From: Nymphaea colorata
Lineage: Eukaryota; Streptophyta; Magnoliopsida; Nymphaeales; Nymphaeaceae
Assembly (NCBI RefSeq): GCF_008831285.2
Contig: NC_045139.1
Location: 14,614,354-14,678,353, forward strand
Length of the DNA: 64,000 nucleotides
Reading direction: 5' to 3'
The position numbers and the translations under genes were made by a program. The notes beneath the pieces were generated by a model. That model saw nothing but the letters and a program-made list of their open reading frames with translations. It made no database searches and was not told where the DNA came from. Shown piece after piece: positions 13,401 to 27,200 of this stretch; positions within the stretch are counted from its first letter, which is position 1; every line of letters starts with the position of its first letter.

Positions 13401-14052
13401 ATTTAGTAGAAAGGCTACAGCATACGAAAAGTTTAAAGGGAAAGCCACTACCTTGCTTTCAAAAGTCAGGAAAGGCATGGGTTGTTGGGAATTGATAGTT
13501 CGCTTTTTAATTAGCTTAATCTGCAGTTTTTCTCCGGCCATGCTCATACTGCTTTTCAAAGCTCGGTGAAGCAAGCCGAGATCTATGGTGAATGCAATTC
13601 GATCATCATTCTGGCTCGAAATACGGTAATCTTCAAACAGAACCTCCTGTTTCAGAACGCATGGTATGAAAAAGTAACAAGACAAGTTCGCTTTCTGAGA
13701 GAGAGCATCTACGTGTGACCGCTTACTTACCTTCTTGAATTGGGCAATGGCCTGAACGCCGTCCCCGTTGAGAAGGTTGTGGAGAAGGATGGCATGATCC
13801 CGAGTCAAGTAAAGGTGGCACGACCTCCCAATCTTGTCGAAAGCCGGTATGAACCCTAAAAAAAATTCGTCCACCAAGAAAAACGCCCAAAATCAAGTTC
13901 AAAGTATAGAACCCCGTCTTACATCCAACTACATCAGTAAAGAAAATCATTGGGAATGGATAAAATATCAAAAGAAGGGGACGAGGTAAACAAGATTTAC
14001 GTCGCTCCAGCAAATGGACCCCATGATCTGAAAGAAATGCCTTGAACTTCAT
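10479..14052 (-). CDS. HUS1: Checkpoint clamp subunit HUS1 (9-1-1 complex), 8 exons, 311 aa
   Basis: HUS1 forms the ring-shaped RAD9-RAD1-HUS1 clamp loaded at damaged DNA in the nucleus, and supports ATR checkpoint signalling and repair. Exons (minus): 14052-14001, 13855-13731, 13646-13452, 13381-13274, 13189-13012, 10961-10879, 10764-10695, 10603-10479. They total 936 nt and all junctions are GT-AG and in frame. The product starts MKFKAFLSDHGVHLLERRF and contains CHLYLTRDHAILLHNLLNGD, EDYRISSQNDDRIAFTIDLG, QPMPFLTFESKGYKSAVIQD, KPLSRAEVLELQAALD, RYGDLHLQVSTTLINVGAEY, KSLQCHLAKPDCAFYG and FFIPGTRQTDKSISLHCRLP, ending LDTGSS. This spans the whole PCNA-like HUS1 fold, at a length close to other plant HUS1 proteins. 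Intron 5 is unusually long (2050 bp) and carries a 72-bp tandem duplication. The start codon is the first base of exon 1 and matches the conserved MKFKAF N-terminus. Confidence 0.95.
11326..11474. repeat. 72-bp tandem duplication in HUS1 intron 5
   Basis: Two essentially identical 72-bp units start at about 11326 and 11398 (each begins CACCCTCTTTGTAGAAGC), followed by the first bases of a third. Since 72 is a multiple of three, open frames on both strands run through both copies and show the repeat as a 24-residue duplication. It lies wholly in the intron between HUS1 exons 5 and 6. Confidence 0.95.
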
Positions 14053-17000
14053 TCTCTCTCTCTTCCCTCTACCACCCTTCACATTCACCTTCTCCTCTGA
14101 ACCTTTCCCTTGCAGGAGAAGACCCGCTGGACAAAACAAGTGTCTAGAAAACCACCACCGCCATCAAAAAATTCGAACACCAAAAGCACAATCGCCTCCT
14201 GGAGGATGAGGGTTGCCTCTAGCAAGGTGAGAAAGAGACGTGCCCTGTACCTCCTGAGAAAGAGATTCAAGGGGCTGATGGTGGCGGGAAGGGCTGACAA
14301 CGGTGGCGGGAAAGGGCTTCTCGCGCCGTAGTCATAAAGAGGGGGTCCTTTTTCTTCTCCAGTTTCATCCATCATTGGTGGGTGTTTGCCTCAGTGGCAA
14401 ACTAGCAACCACGACGAATCTTAATTTGAAAATTTTTTGTTTACTGATTTGTTTTTGTTTATTGTTAAAATGTATAAATTTTTGCAAATTTTTTACAAGA
14501 GTTACTAATGTTGATTGTTGAGACATTATGAACATTGGTAACAAATATTGAAATAGCTGCCCATCTCACACTAATGGCTAATGAGGTGAAATTATTTGTA
14601 CTCATTGACGTATTAAAAATCAACTTAGCCCTAAACTATGGGGGCAGCAGGTTTAGATAGAGACAAGGACAAGGATTGTTTTGACTTAACATTCCTTCGG
14701 TTCACTCGTAAAATTAAAATGGACGTTGTTTATTAAAAATAAAATGTTAATCAAATTAAAAAAATATCAAGGTAGTTCGTATACAAGGGTGTGAAGTTTG
14801 AATCCCATGATCATTGTTATATTCCCACTTATAGTTCTAAATGATGGTAAGTGTGACACTTAAAGTTGAAGATTGTAATGCATGTCCACCCAAACTCAAA
14901 ACAAGTTAGAACTTTCAAGGCTACCTCAAGATGGTTTTCTCTAAGTAACTATTAAAACAAAAAAAACGCACCTCATGTTTATGTGTGATGTTAATAAAAG
15001 CCCACTTTAATTTTGGTTTAATAGTTTTCATGATAACATTTATAAAAAATTGCAAAAAAAAAAAATCTTAATTACAAAAGCAGCTATAGCTGGTAAACTT
15101 AAGAGTCGTATCACGCATGCCATGTTGTTTCATAGTCTATTTCATTAATGGGCTTCGAGACACTTCCACGATCTTCAATGGAAAGCATGATCAGTTATTG
15201 TTGTTGAACAAGTAACCAAAATCACTAGAAAAGAAAGGAAGAGAAGGGAAACTAACATATGCAGCCGAAAAGAGAGAAATCATCGATTCTAACTATCAAA
15301 AGTTGGCAATGGAATTTTACTTCAGATAAGCACCCAATAATCCTCTTTGCTGTAAAATACTTTTTCATTTGAAATGAAGCCAGAACTGCGTATACGTCGA
15401 GCCTGGAAATGTATACCAAGCCAATAAATTTGAGCAATTAGTGTGGAGTATAACATTTATTCTGCAAGTAAGGAAAATTCAGGCATGATACAAGCTAAGA
15501 TGGTTATGATTTTTTAACGAAGTCATATGCTATATTAACGTACCAGAATACGCTTGTTATAAGTTCTATGCTTGAGATCCGTTAACTTTTAAGTTTTGAA
15601 ATTGAAATTAAGTGTCTAACCAATATCTGATCCATTTGCATGCTCCATTTTCTGTAAACTCAAATGGCAGTTGGATCGTGCTTGGTCCCATGATGGTTCC
15701 TGTGCACCGGATCCGCCAAAGTTCTGTGCAACAGCCATCTTCCACAATAAGAGTTCTTAACCTCTTTCCCGCGCTTTTTCCAGGAAACAATTTCCGATTC
15801 CACCAATTTCAGAATCCAAACGCGCGTAGCCTCATCCTGGTCTCCACAGACCCAGGATCATCATCCACCAGAGATTTACAGCCCTGGAACTCCTGCAGCT
15901 TTGTGATTTTACTGGAATAGAGAACCCCCAAATGTGATGAACTCAGACACGAGAAACATGTGTCGCCATGGGAAAATAACAGTGAAAGAGGAAGAAAGAA
16001 GGAAGGGAATGAAGAAGCGATCCGATTGCCCTCCAGTAGTTCCGATAGATAAGGCCGGGCAATACAGGAAAACCGAGGGAACGATAAAGAAAACAAGGGC
16101 TTTTCGGAAATCAGCTCGAGGCCCTGGCCGGCTGCCCAATTTGACGGTGGGAATGATCGGATCCGCCATTTCTGACGGCAACGGGAGCTTCACCGGCGTC
16201 TGGTAAAGAAGGCGCTTACGACGCTCACGCTTTGGATCCACGTCCCTCTGTTCATCAAATAGTAAATACACGAGCAAGCAGCCGCCACTCCATTCACACC
16301 TCTACAGTAAAAAAGATAAACACTTCACGAAGAGAGAAATTTACATGCCGAAAACAATCAGACATACCTAAATATTCCGCTAAACAATTGCACCGACTGC
16401 TTTACTTCAACTTCCGACTTCTCCAACTAATAATCGCCCCTAACCCTAAGATCAGATTGAATATTCACAAACTTTTAGCATGCCCACAGCATTGAAAAAG
16501 GTCGACTATTTCATGAGGTACGTGGAGTTCCAACTTCCAAGTACCAGTATTCAATTAGCACACCGGATTGCGGCTTGACTGGAAGTCTGGAAGTTTTTAT
16601 GAAGCTTATAAACAGTGTTATTAAGTGATTAATTGTCTTAGTTTTGGGTTTTTTTTTTTTTTTGTCTAAAGGGTGGGTTGAGTGATAGAGCTGATTCAAC
16701 ACTCAAAGGGTGGGTTGAGTGATAGGGCTGATTCAACACTCAAACCTAAGATCTCACATACATAGATAGATATACTTTTTAAGGAGGCATATTGTAACAT
16801 CATATTGAAAAGTTTTGTCTTGTATGTAACATTAAGAAGAACTGTTAGGACTTGAAAGAAGAATTATAGTGATTGGTTGCCTAAATTCACAATTTTTCTT
16901 GAATCTAAAACGAAGTTGTTAGGGACATATTAGGATCAACTCATGACTCACACAACCAGGAGACTAGGAGTATTAAAAAGGACATGTTGAACTTGATAGA

Positions 17001-17623
17001 AAGACATGCAAATGTTGTTCAAAGTAAACTCATTGTCTCTATGATGTGAATATCAGGTAAATCGATGGCAAATAATACATCCGATTCGAATATGATACGC
17101 CGACATGCCCTTTAACCCACCACCACCACTACGGAGAGCCTCTACTATTCTTGTTTGCACACGGTTTACCTTGCAACTAAAAAAAGAGGGAGTGAAAGTC
17201 TAAGCAAGCATTGTATCTAAACCAATCAAACACGGCAGAAAGTGTCTCTTTGAAACGTCCCCACTGCATTCTCGACTATTTTTATCCGGTGCTTCTACAA
17301 TTTGTGACCCGCCTTTGAGAGCGCGAGGGGAGGAGGTTGCGAGTGGAGGCGTTTCCAATCCTGGACCCAGCAGATCTCGAAAAACCCGATCGACCCATAC
17401 CGGGCTCGATCACCGGGCGACGTCTCCGTAATTTTCTAACCGATCAGGTCCAAGCTTGAAAAGCCCTCGATGCGAAGACCATTTCGTGCTGCGGGAAGAA
17501 AGTCAGATACCCAGTGCCAGAGGGGAAGAGAGGGAGGGGGAGGGAGAGGAGTCGTGCTCAAGACGACAATAGAGGGCGGAATTCCGGTCTCTTTTCCCTT
17601 CTTTCTCGTTGTAGCGGGAATCG
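14053..17623. other. Intergenic region between HUS1 and the p24 gene (divergent promoters)
   Basis: The flanking genes point away from each other, so both promoters should be here. The DNA is AT-rich apart from a more GC-rich island at about 15600-16280 with overlapping open frames on both strands. Those include a minus-strand frame at 15909-16277 with an internal MADPIIPTVKLGSRPGP start. I recognise no family there and call no gene. A 37-bp tandem duplication lies at 16671-16744. The stretch 17290-17623 is GC-rich and looks like the p24 5' UTR. Confidence 0.5.
16671..16744. repeat. 37-bp direct tandem duplication
   Basis: The unit beginning GGGTGGGTTGAGTGATAG and ending CAACACTCAAA occurs twice back to back (16671-16707 and 16708-16744) with one visible substitution (GAGCTG versus GGGCTG). 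A run of T precedes it. No gene is nearby. Confidence 0.93.
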
Positions 17624-20600
17624 ATGGAGGGAAGGAGGAAGCGATCGGGTCCCCTCTTCGCCCTCCTTCTCTCGCTAGGGCTTCTCTCGAACCTCCTACT
17701 GCAGGCCTCGGCTCTGTCCGTCACCGTCAACGACGTCGAGTGCCTCTACGAGTACGTCCTCTACGAGGGCGATAACATTTCCGGCAACTTCGTCGTTGTG
17801 GATCACGATATCTTTTGGAGTTCCGATCACCCCGGCATCGATTTCACCGTAAGCCTCTAATATTTCGGATTCATTGCCGGTCCGATTTTGTGCATATTTA
17901 GGGAATTGGTTCTCTGATTCCAACTTTAAGGGTTTTTTACGTGGGCGATTGGCGTGGCGCTGTTTTATGAGAGGATTTCTCTTGAGTGATCTATCATTTT
18001 GATGATTTTACGGTTCTTTTTGGCGAAGATGTGCAAAAACTGAAGGGGCTTTCATGTTTATACAGGGTTTGTTGATTGCCAGAATGCTAGCTGTTTCTGA
18101 TCATCTAGTTACCGTCGAAACTGTTTACCATTTTCTAGACGTCGATTCCCTTTCACCGCTTTCCAAATCCATTTCATATCATAACGTACTATTTTTTCGA
18201 ACCTTCCCTTTCCTGCTTCAGATTCGCGCACTGCTTCCGTATTGTTGTCATTTACTTGTAACGGTGTTGTCTAGATCTGGAATTGCTTTGTTGCTGATGG
18301 TCTATCAGGCTTGCTAGTAAATGGTCCGTGAGGAAAAAACAATTTCATTGATGCGTGGTGGTTTCTGACAGGACTTAAGCGCCTTATTGCATAATGGGCC
18401 GTTACTTCTTCTAATCCTTGTCAATTAAGCTAGATTTCTCGTCCTTAGGTTCATCGGTGGTTCTTGCCTCTTACTTATTTGTGTTTTTGTGGCTAAGTTT
18501 CTGAGTTTCCGTCTCCAGTCTGCTGTTAGGCTATTTATAGGGGAAAACAAACATTTCTACTAACTGGAATTCTGATTCTTTCGTCCTCTGTTTGCCGTTC
18601 ATTGTCTTTTCATGAATCTTAAGGAATTGCATTTGATGGTGTTGAAATCATCTTACGATGAAATAATACGACATAGATATTGATATAACTGTAAGTTCCT
18701 AATTTTCCTTAGTTTATAATAGTTTATATTTGTATGTATTTGGGATTTTCGTCTGGTAATGTTGAGTGATTACCTTTGCGTGTTGCAATTATTTGCTTCT
18801 TCAGTTCCTGGTCTGTTCGTTCTCAGCTGATGATCTTCTGGAATTCTAAATATGCTGCACATAAGAGGGTAGTCGCAATAAGAGACTTTTACCTTTTTCT
18901 TTTTGCTGACGTTGAAGAATCTGGATTGGTTTAGTGTATCATCTGCAACATATGGAACCACGAGAGCTATTCTGTGGATCATCATTATCAAGCCCATAGT
19001 TAAGCTTTCTTTGGGAGTACCTGCTCGTCTAATGATTTTAAATCCACAATTTCAGGCCTAGATAATTATCTAACCAAAATAATCAGCAGATTAGGCTAGC
19101 TTTTGGAATTTCATCAGAACTGAAATAAATGCTTCCCATAAAGTTAATTAGGCTATCTATAGTCAAATTTCTTTCTAGATTGGAAATGCTAAGTATGTTA
19201 GTAAGTACGAATGTGCATGGTTTAGTGCTTTCTGTTACCTAAGGGTGTTGGTCCCTTGTGAATATGGAAGAAAAACAGGTTACGCTAGCTTTATGGGAAG
19301 CATTATTTCTGTTGGACATTGCTGGTGATTGTGAAGGAATCTCACTTTTGGAGACCATTTAACAAGTTGTCTAGTACTGTGCCTCCACTTGTCGGGCAGG
19401 TTTTATTGGTTTGTACTTTGTACATTGTCCAGATCCAAGAATCTCATCTGTCTAGCCTTTGGTATTTTGCTTGGACCCTCATTACCATTAGAAACTGTTC
19501 TATATTGACAACCAAGCTCCCTTGTTTAACTTTTCTCCAACTCTGTTTAGTTTACCTTTGCTAATGCTCTAATTGGTTTGGTTTCTTTATGTCTTTTTGT
19601 ACCGGTGGTATATTTTATTTTCCATGTTGTGGTTTGCTGGAACTGTGGAACGTGTTCCTTGTTTTTGCATCAGAAGTCCTCATCAACTAGCATTATTCTG
19701 AAGGCCTTGTATGTAATATGCTAAAGTGACCTGTAACTTCCTCATCATGTACAGGTGACATCCCCAGGAGGAAATGTGATTCACACCGAGAAGGGGACGT
19801 CTGGGAATAAGTTCCAACTGAAGGCTCCAAGAAGTGGAATGTACAAGTTCTGCTTCCACAATCCTTATTCAACACCTGAAACGGTGTCGTTTCACATACA
19901 TATTGGTCACATCCCTAATGAGCATGACCTTGCAAAAGACGGTGAGGCCTACGCATAGATAAGAACAATGGATGTTGTTTCTGTTTCCTTCATGCTAAGA
20001 CAGGAAAATGATTCAATTAGTCCTATAGACTCCTAGGCAAAGCGTATATACAAATAGACAAGAAGAGAGGATGTTGGTTCTGTTTCCTTTGATGCTATAA
20101 GAGGAAAAGAAATCAGTTCTCCCTAGGCAAAGCACATCCATGCTGATGATTATTTTTATTTGTTTCTTCATAAGAAAGGGAGACCATTCTTTCTTGGAAT
20201 GAACCTGCATGGTATATTCATCAAAAGAAAGAACAAGAACTTAAATAAAGTTGTAAATCATCCCATGCAGAATGACAGGTTACTAGCATGGTCACATTAG
20301 TTTGAAAGATGCATATCTAAAGGTCTTTACTCCTTAGTTGACATGTTTATCACTTCACCTATTGTTGCAGAGCATTTTGACCCTGTAAATGTGAAGATAG
20401 CTGAGCTTAGAGAAGCATTGGAATCTGTGACAGCAGAACAGAAGTATCTGAAAGCGCGAGATTCTCGCCATCGTCACAGTACTCTCTTACTCTCTCTCTG
20501 TCTCTGTCTCTCTCTGTCACGCACACACACAGGCACATATACACATCCGTGCATGTGGCACATGTCACAAGTTGTGAATTAGCTATTAAGGTAGTCATTT

Positions 20601-20775
20601 TCTCGTGTTTTTATGTCCATTTATCTGCATATTTCCTACAGCAAATGAGAGCACCAGGAGGAGGCTTTTTGCTTATACCATTGCAGAGTACTTGGCTTTA
20701 GTATCTGCGAGCGTTCTTCAGGTCTTTTACATCCGCCGCCTGTTTAGCAAGACCGTGGCGTACAACAGAGTTTAG
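17624..20775 (+). CDS. Transmembrane emp24-domain protein, p24 beta class, 4 exons, 217 aa
   Basis: A p24 cargo receptor and coat-interacting protein cycling between ER and Golgi in COPII/COPI vesicles. Exons: 17624-17848, 19755-19941, 20371-20478 and 20642-20775, joined in frame with GT-AG introns. The order is: signal peptide (about residues 1-31, leucine-rich core LFALLLSLGLLSNLLLQ); lumenal GOLD domain starting LSVTVNDVECLYEYVLYEGD with the paired cysteines C40 and C108 (SGMYKFCFHNPYSTPETVSF); linker HIGHIPNEHDLAKDEHFDPV; a helical coiled-coil stretch (KIAELREALESVTAEQKYL); one membrane span near the C-terminus (YTIAEYLALVSASVLQVFYI); and a short cytosolic tail RRLFSKTVAYNRV. Length and tail match the plant p24 beta group; I would place it nearest p24 beta-3 or beta-2. 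The tail lacks a terminal KKXX, as usual for beta members. Intron 1 is long (1.9 kb). Confidence 0.94.
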
Positions 20776-23700
20776 ATGCCGGACCATAGTTTACTTCGCA
20801 GGGATGTCTTGTCAGTTTTAAGTTTGTACTGTAGCATATCTTCCAACTGAATTACGAACCTGTTGAATACTGGATATGCTTCACTTGGAATCTTGACACT
20901 GTAGCAGTTGACACCTTTTTCTCCATTACTAAAATTTGGACTTTTTTTTTCCCTTGTTGCGTTCCTGCCAAGACTGAATACCATGTACCGCTTGTATCGG
21001 AATTCGAGTATTTCAAGTGTCATAGGGTGTCATCTCTTGAGATGATTCTTTGTTGTCTACAGATACAATGAGAAATTGGGAATGTTTAGACGGCTTGTAC
21101 CTTCCCCATCTACAGGGCTTTATTTTCTTCTGTTTATGGTTTATTGTTTTCTAATGACCAATCTACAGCTTGCTGGTTCAAGGAATGCAAAGGTTGCAGT
21201 GTGTTAACGGGCATATATATATATATATTCACGTGTACTCGTGGGTGTCCAGGCGCTCTGCAACCAAACACCTCTTTGGAGGATCCTTTTCACCTTCACC
21301 TGCCTGTGATGTGAAGAGAATGATCAAAGCAGATGAGAACAAATGCATCACATAGCATTATGTTTGAAATCTTATCATGGCACAGTTCTTGGTTGAGTAG
21401 ATGTAGCCTAATTCTGTCGTGCGGCCATGACCCGAAAGTAAGGGAAATTATTACGGAGCACCTCTTACCACTGCTGCCTTTTACCAGCCAGCCCGACCAA
21501 GATCATCAAATCAGTTTCAACCAGCTTCCCAACCCTCCTAGTTTTGGCAAAAGTGAACTTGTGAGATTTGCGGTCTCTTTCAGGTTTGAGTAGACGACAT
21601 TTGAATAACATGCGGCCGGTCATATAGCGCCATCACCGGCACACTATCATCACCACCATTGAATCCTTCAAAGCTGTGCTCTCATCATGATTTATCATTA
21701 TCTCGAGCAATTTATTACTGTGACCGCTACCGACATCATGATGTTCATGTCACCATAACCAACCGCACCTGCCGAGCCTTTCATCCACACCTGCACCAGG
21801 GCCACCAATCTAGCCTTTTCGATCCGGTGACTCTTTGTTGGATTCAATTACACTTACCATCAAACGCCACCGTGCTCAAGTCATTTCGCTATGGAGTCCA
21901 TTCTTCCTTTCCAGCAGGCGATGCTTCTGCAGTCTGTGACATACTGATCTTTCTGACCGTCAGATGCTCGTTCTGCCCATCAGTGGAAACATCCTGCACT
22001 AGTGGAATGTATTTGTCCCTCTATGAATCCCATCGAGTTCAAACTACTGACGGACCTATATTTGACCCCAGATTTTGGTTGCAGCTTCCGGGGAAGGCTC
22101 AAGTTTATTACTTTAATTTTGCCATCAACCAACTTGTCCTTGAGATATTTCATCGCCAGTGGGGTGAATTGAGCGTCTAATGATCTAATTGCCACTAACC
22201 ACGCTAAAACAATCGCCAGTAATCTGACTCCGCTATATGATGTTGAATTCGCAAGAGAACCACAGGTGAGAATCAAGAATTTCTAAATAAGAGCACCACC
22301 AGATTTTCCCAAAGAATTGCAGTCAACATCTATGGCGGCTTTGCTTTTGACCTGCACAAAGCCGAACAGCTTATATCTTTTCTAAACCTAGTCACATGCT
22401 GTTGAGCAAGAAAATAAAAGTGCAGAGAACAGGCAGCCAACATTCAAAAAGGAAGGAACAAAAGATTTTCAAAACATTGGAATGGCCGACTCAACTTCCT
22501 CTATGAGAGGCGAGAATCGAAACAACCGCCGATTTAAGTTTTAAGTGTTGGATTTCTTTCTTTATCCTTCAAGGTATCGCCGGGGACCTTGAAATGGTAT
22601 GACAAGGCAATAGCTAGTAACCACATTCTTCTTAAATGCTGGGGCAGATTTTGTAGAACCCGCCCCGCCTCGGAGAGTCGCAAATCAAGAAAAAGGATCG
22701 GTGGCGACGGCGAGGCGCCTCGACCATAAATTTAACCCCGAGGTTTTGGAGAACAGAGGGTCGGTGGTTCTCACTTCTCAGTAGGGTGTCAATGGAGGAA
22801 GACCATTGAAACCTAGGACTGATTTGTGTTGGGTTCGTGCTATGAATCTAGAAGTTAGATTTCGATATGGTATAGGCGTTTTTTCATTGATATTCGAATC
22901 TGAATTTGAATACTTACACCTGATTCGATACAGATCCATTGGCATCCCCTAATCATCAGAAGCGCCTACCCATCCTTCAAAACTGTATAGACAATTTTGT
23001 ACCACTTTAATCTATTAAATAAATCAATAATTCAAAGGGCACTATTTTTCCATTAGGTTTTAGAAATTTATTTAACAAAAACAATACTCTCTAAGTAGGT
23101 TCACTACGCGAAAGTATTGTTTTGCGCAAAGTAGATCTTTAGCCTATACCTATTGGATTTGTAGCTTTCATAATTTTTTCACCAACAAAATGTGAGAGAC
23201 CGACTTAAAGGGTGCCAAAAAATATGATTTGGATCAGAAATCCGGTCAAACTGCTTCAAACGATTTGGATATGGGAAAAAAATAACATTCAATTAATAAA
23301 TGGTATCGGGTTTCGAATTGATTAAACGACGTCTGGTTAGATTTGGATTCAGATTTAAATAAACATCTGATTGAAGCCAGATTCAGGTACATAATGAATT
23401 TAGCAATATCATACGTCCAATGTTCATACATTTCGAAAATTGGTTCTTAACATATTGTCGTGCAGTTGCGATTCGGTTTAAAAGTTGGATTAAGCTTCCG
23501 ATGTGATTTTGAATTAATTCAAAAATTGGGTTCAAATCGGTTTTCGATTGTCAATCTATACTTGAATTATAATACGGATATGGTGTAACAGCATTTGAAT
23601 AAGAATTTGAATCCAAATATGCGAACATTTGAAAAACAAATATGGCTAAAGTACATCCGCTTCGTCGTACTTGCTCCGCGTCAAATGTGAAGAGCAACCA

Positions 23701-24230
23701 CATGCTCTTATAGTGACAGTGGCATGCTAAACGGACTGTCACTACAACTGTCCGGCCTGTCTCCCAATAGTTATAATGGCTTGAGCTCCAAGTTAAATTT
23801 TGTATTTTTTAAAAATTTTGAAAAATGATATTTCAGCTAGTGTTAAAATTTAAAAATTTTAATTCAACCTCTTTTACAAAAAAATTTCGAGCTTCGCCTC
23901 TGACCGTAGGTCATAGCTAGGACTGAAGTTAATATTGTAAAGATCAGTTTCCGAACGACGACGTCAAAATAGGCATTTCACCTGGGACTTGTTATGACAA
24001 ATCCAAAGGAGGTCGGTGATCTCGTTGAAACAAGTGAAAAGCATTTCTTATAGATCTCGGAGATTAGTAGTTTGTGCGTTACATGATGCCTTTGATCGCG
24101 GAAAAAAGCATTACAGGTGGGGAGAGAGAGAAGGAGAAAGATGGGATTGACAGGAGTGTCTTATTATTATTATGTAGAAGTGAAAGGGGAGCGATATGGA
24201 ATTGAATTGATGTACAATTTATTAATAATC

Positions 24231-24258
24231 TTTCTCTCTCTCTCTCTCTCCCTCTCTC
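24231..24258. repeat. CT-rich microsatellite
   Basis: An almost perfect (CT)n run with one CC interruption, in the gene-poor region. The opposite strand reads as (GA)n and produces an artificial Arg/Glu-rich frame. Confidence 0.9.
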
Positions 24259-27200
24259 TACATTCAAGTTAAACTCCAACTTCAATACAATTGGAAACTT
24301 TAACTCCCAAGCCAATCCAACATAACCATTTAGCGAGATTATTTTACAAGCTTTCCTTTTGTTTGAATTAGGTTGTATATTGTCTCGCATTTTCTAGTGC
24401 AGTATAAAGTTGACAAATAAGTATCTGAAATACTGGATTTTCAGTAACTCGTGAAATAAAATTGAAGAAGACAAACTTTATGTCTTCCGAGTTACGAGAG
24501 GACAACCAAGCCTCCATCTAATACTCTTTACAAAATTAAAATGCAGCCGTTAGGAAGAGAATAATATATAGTGTTCACCACTATTTGTTGAACTTTGGAT
24601 CGCCGACTTTGTTGGTCAAATTCCAAAGGCGGCCTAACTCAATTGTATACACTAAAAGGTAGATGCAAGAATTTGAGTTGCTCGAAATACTTTCCAATGG
24701 CCGACTTAGAACATTGGTTAGGACCATGATCTAACCCAGCACTGGGCCAGCTTTGACCCACCCGAGCCCACTTGCAGCCATGGCCAACATGAGTGGAAGG
24801 CATTGAAAGCGTACCACTTATCTGTTTCGCAACTTTGTCCAAAGGCAGGCTTGGAGAGTGCTGGGGACATGAGGAAATGACATATTTGGGCAGACGATGG
24901 TACTTTGCCAAAATATCCCCATCTTGAAGATTGAGTCCATTAAAGGTGTAGTCCTCAAAGAAATTATATTATGTCCTGCATTGAAGACGCCGATCAATAT
25001 CATGGTTTATTTAAAGTGGGTGGTGGGAAGCACCTCGCATTTAATTTAAATGATCCACCACCTCGCACCAACCAAAGCCTCCCTTACGGAGACCTCTCTC
25101 TGCTTCAAGGTGGTGAGACCGTAGACCTCTCTGCGCTTCAACTTGCATGTATTACCGTTTAAGACAATGACACCTCTAATGAAGTAAAATTAGAGTCGGT
25201 CGGCCAATTCCAATTAAATCACCAATGCAAAGTTCTAATTGAATCGGTACGAGGGTGCCATGCACATTGTCATATTATTATTATTATTATTACTTGTTAA
25301 ATGTTTTTAGATGTTTTCGTTTTAATTATTTGAATTTGTTGTTTATTTTTAAATTTTAATGAACTTTTTTTTTTGTTGACTTGTTGAATTGGCAACCTTG
25401 GCAGATTTGGTTCAGTTTCTGTTTTCTGATTCCTGCAATGCTGGTTTTATGTTGTTTGTTTAGCTCCCTTTTCCACATGGAATGTGAAAATATGTGCCTT
25501 AATGAAACGCCCTTTTTAAGATTTTTCCTGTGCTCGTGAACACTGTATTCCAAACAACGGCAAACGCCCTTTTAAGATCTTAGAGATAAGAAACTTGGAT
25601 AGCCAGGGCCCTAGGAATGCCGTTTTCTTTTAACATTAAAGGGGATTAAACGTTCGCAGTATTCTATCAAACTTTATCCTTGGTATTAATAAAAACGGAA
25701 AAGGACTTTCAATATCTATCATCCATTAATTGCTGGTTTTTGATCTACAGGCTTCTAAGATATATGTAAAAGAAAGGACATACTTCATCCATGTAAATTA
25801 ATCATATAACGGCTATTTCACGATTAATTTATATTTCTTTGTTGAAGCTTCGTCCCCAATTTCCGCCTTCATTATTCAATCAAACGTCGCATTGATTTTT
25901 TTTTTTTCTTCGAAATGCACCGTGACAAATTTTTCCATTTGAGAAAGTCCTTATTGGTGGTCCACTTTGTGTGGCATTATACGAATCAAGCATGAAAGTG
26001 TTGAATTTAGTTTGATTTGGAGATCACATAATTGCTCTTTTTGTATTGGCATGATGTTGCTCAACTAAAAAATCGAATACGTGCTCACGTTCAAAACATA
26101 AATAAATAGCTCTTCCTTGGGTGCGGGTTTTTGTTTCTTTACTTAAAATTTAAAAACAAGCAATCGGTACTTGTCTTTTTATCGTTAAATTTATTTTTTA
26201 AAGAAATTGTTAGTTGCATCGCAATTCGTGGTATTGTTTTTTGCCTAGCTAGCTGCTTTTATATGAGCTATAATTCATGCTAAAGTCGTAACTAAATCGG
26301 CATATACTGTTTCAAGTTTATTTCTTCCATAGAATGTTGATGAACAACGTTTAATACAGAAAATATGATAAAAAAATAACGTTTGGTATTTTAATTCCAT
26401 CTTCTTGAATTTAACGGGACATGGATAACATGCAAATTTTCTTAGCTCATTACCTAACTTTCAAAACCATACAAAATTCGTTCTCTCTCATCTTTCATAT
26501 TTTTCCGTTTCCATGTTCCCAAGCACCATTATTTTATCCCTTAAACTTGGTATTTCATCACCGCACACCGCTTATGCATAGATGACCTGTACCTGTAACA
26601 TTGGATGGCAAAATGAAATTAAAATAAATGAGGAAATCAAACTCCAGCCAAGAATACGTCAACCATTGCCTAAAACCACTGGCCATTGGTGGAGGCAAGG
26701 AGTTAATGAGCACAAGGATGGTCAATGGTGTTAGGATGAAGAGCGGGACCGAGTCCTTGTGGATATGTCAGGCTCCTCATCGTTTACTTTTCAAGAATGG
26801 GTCCATTCAAAGAAGGTTCTTTAGTAAAGATATTTTGTGTATTCATAATCTTATTTATATTTGTTCACATACCGCAATATATTGTCATGGGTACTTACAT
26901 TTTCAAATTTTTATATAAATTAAAGTTCAAATTTGTCATGCTATGTTATTTTTTTTTATTGCAAATAACAGGAAGCGCAACACTTATGTTAAAGGATGTA
27001 CCACGAAACCATTTAAGCTACCAAACACGAACCTTAAAAATATAAGGATATGATTTTGGAGGGTTTAACTCTAAGGCGGTTTCTCTTAAATAAATATTAA
27101 AAAGACATGTATTGGTGAATCATATATTGGCTTGTAAGGTGGGGTAGGGTTCTATATTGTAATCTCGACCTACATGGGTTGACCGGTTAAACAAAGGGCG

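Noticed and set aside
14085-14375. Frames on both strands just upstream of HUS1
   Set aside because: They cover the HUS1 leader. The conserved MKFKAF start at 14052 explains the coding part, and nothing upstream matches the family.
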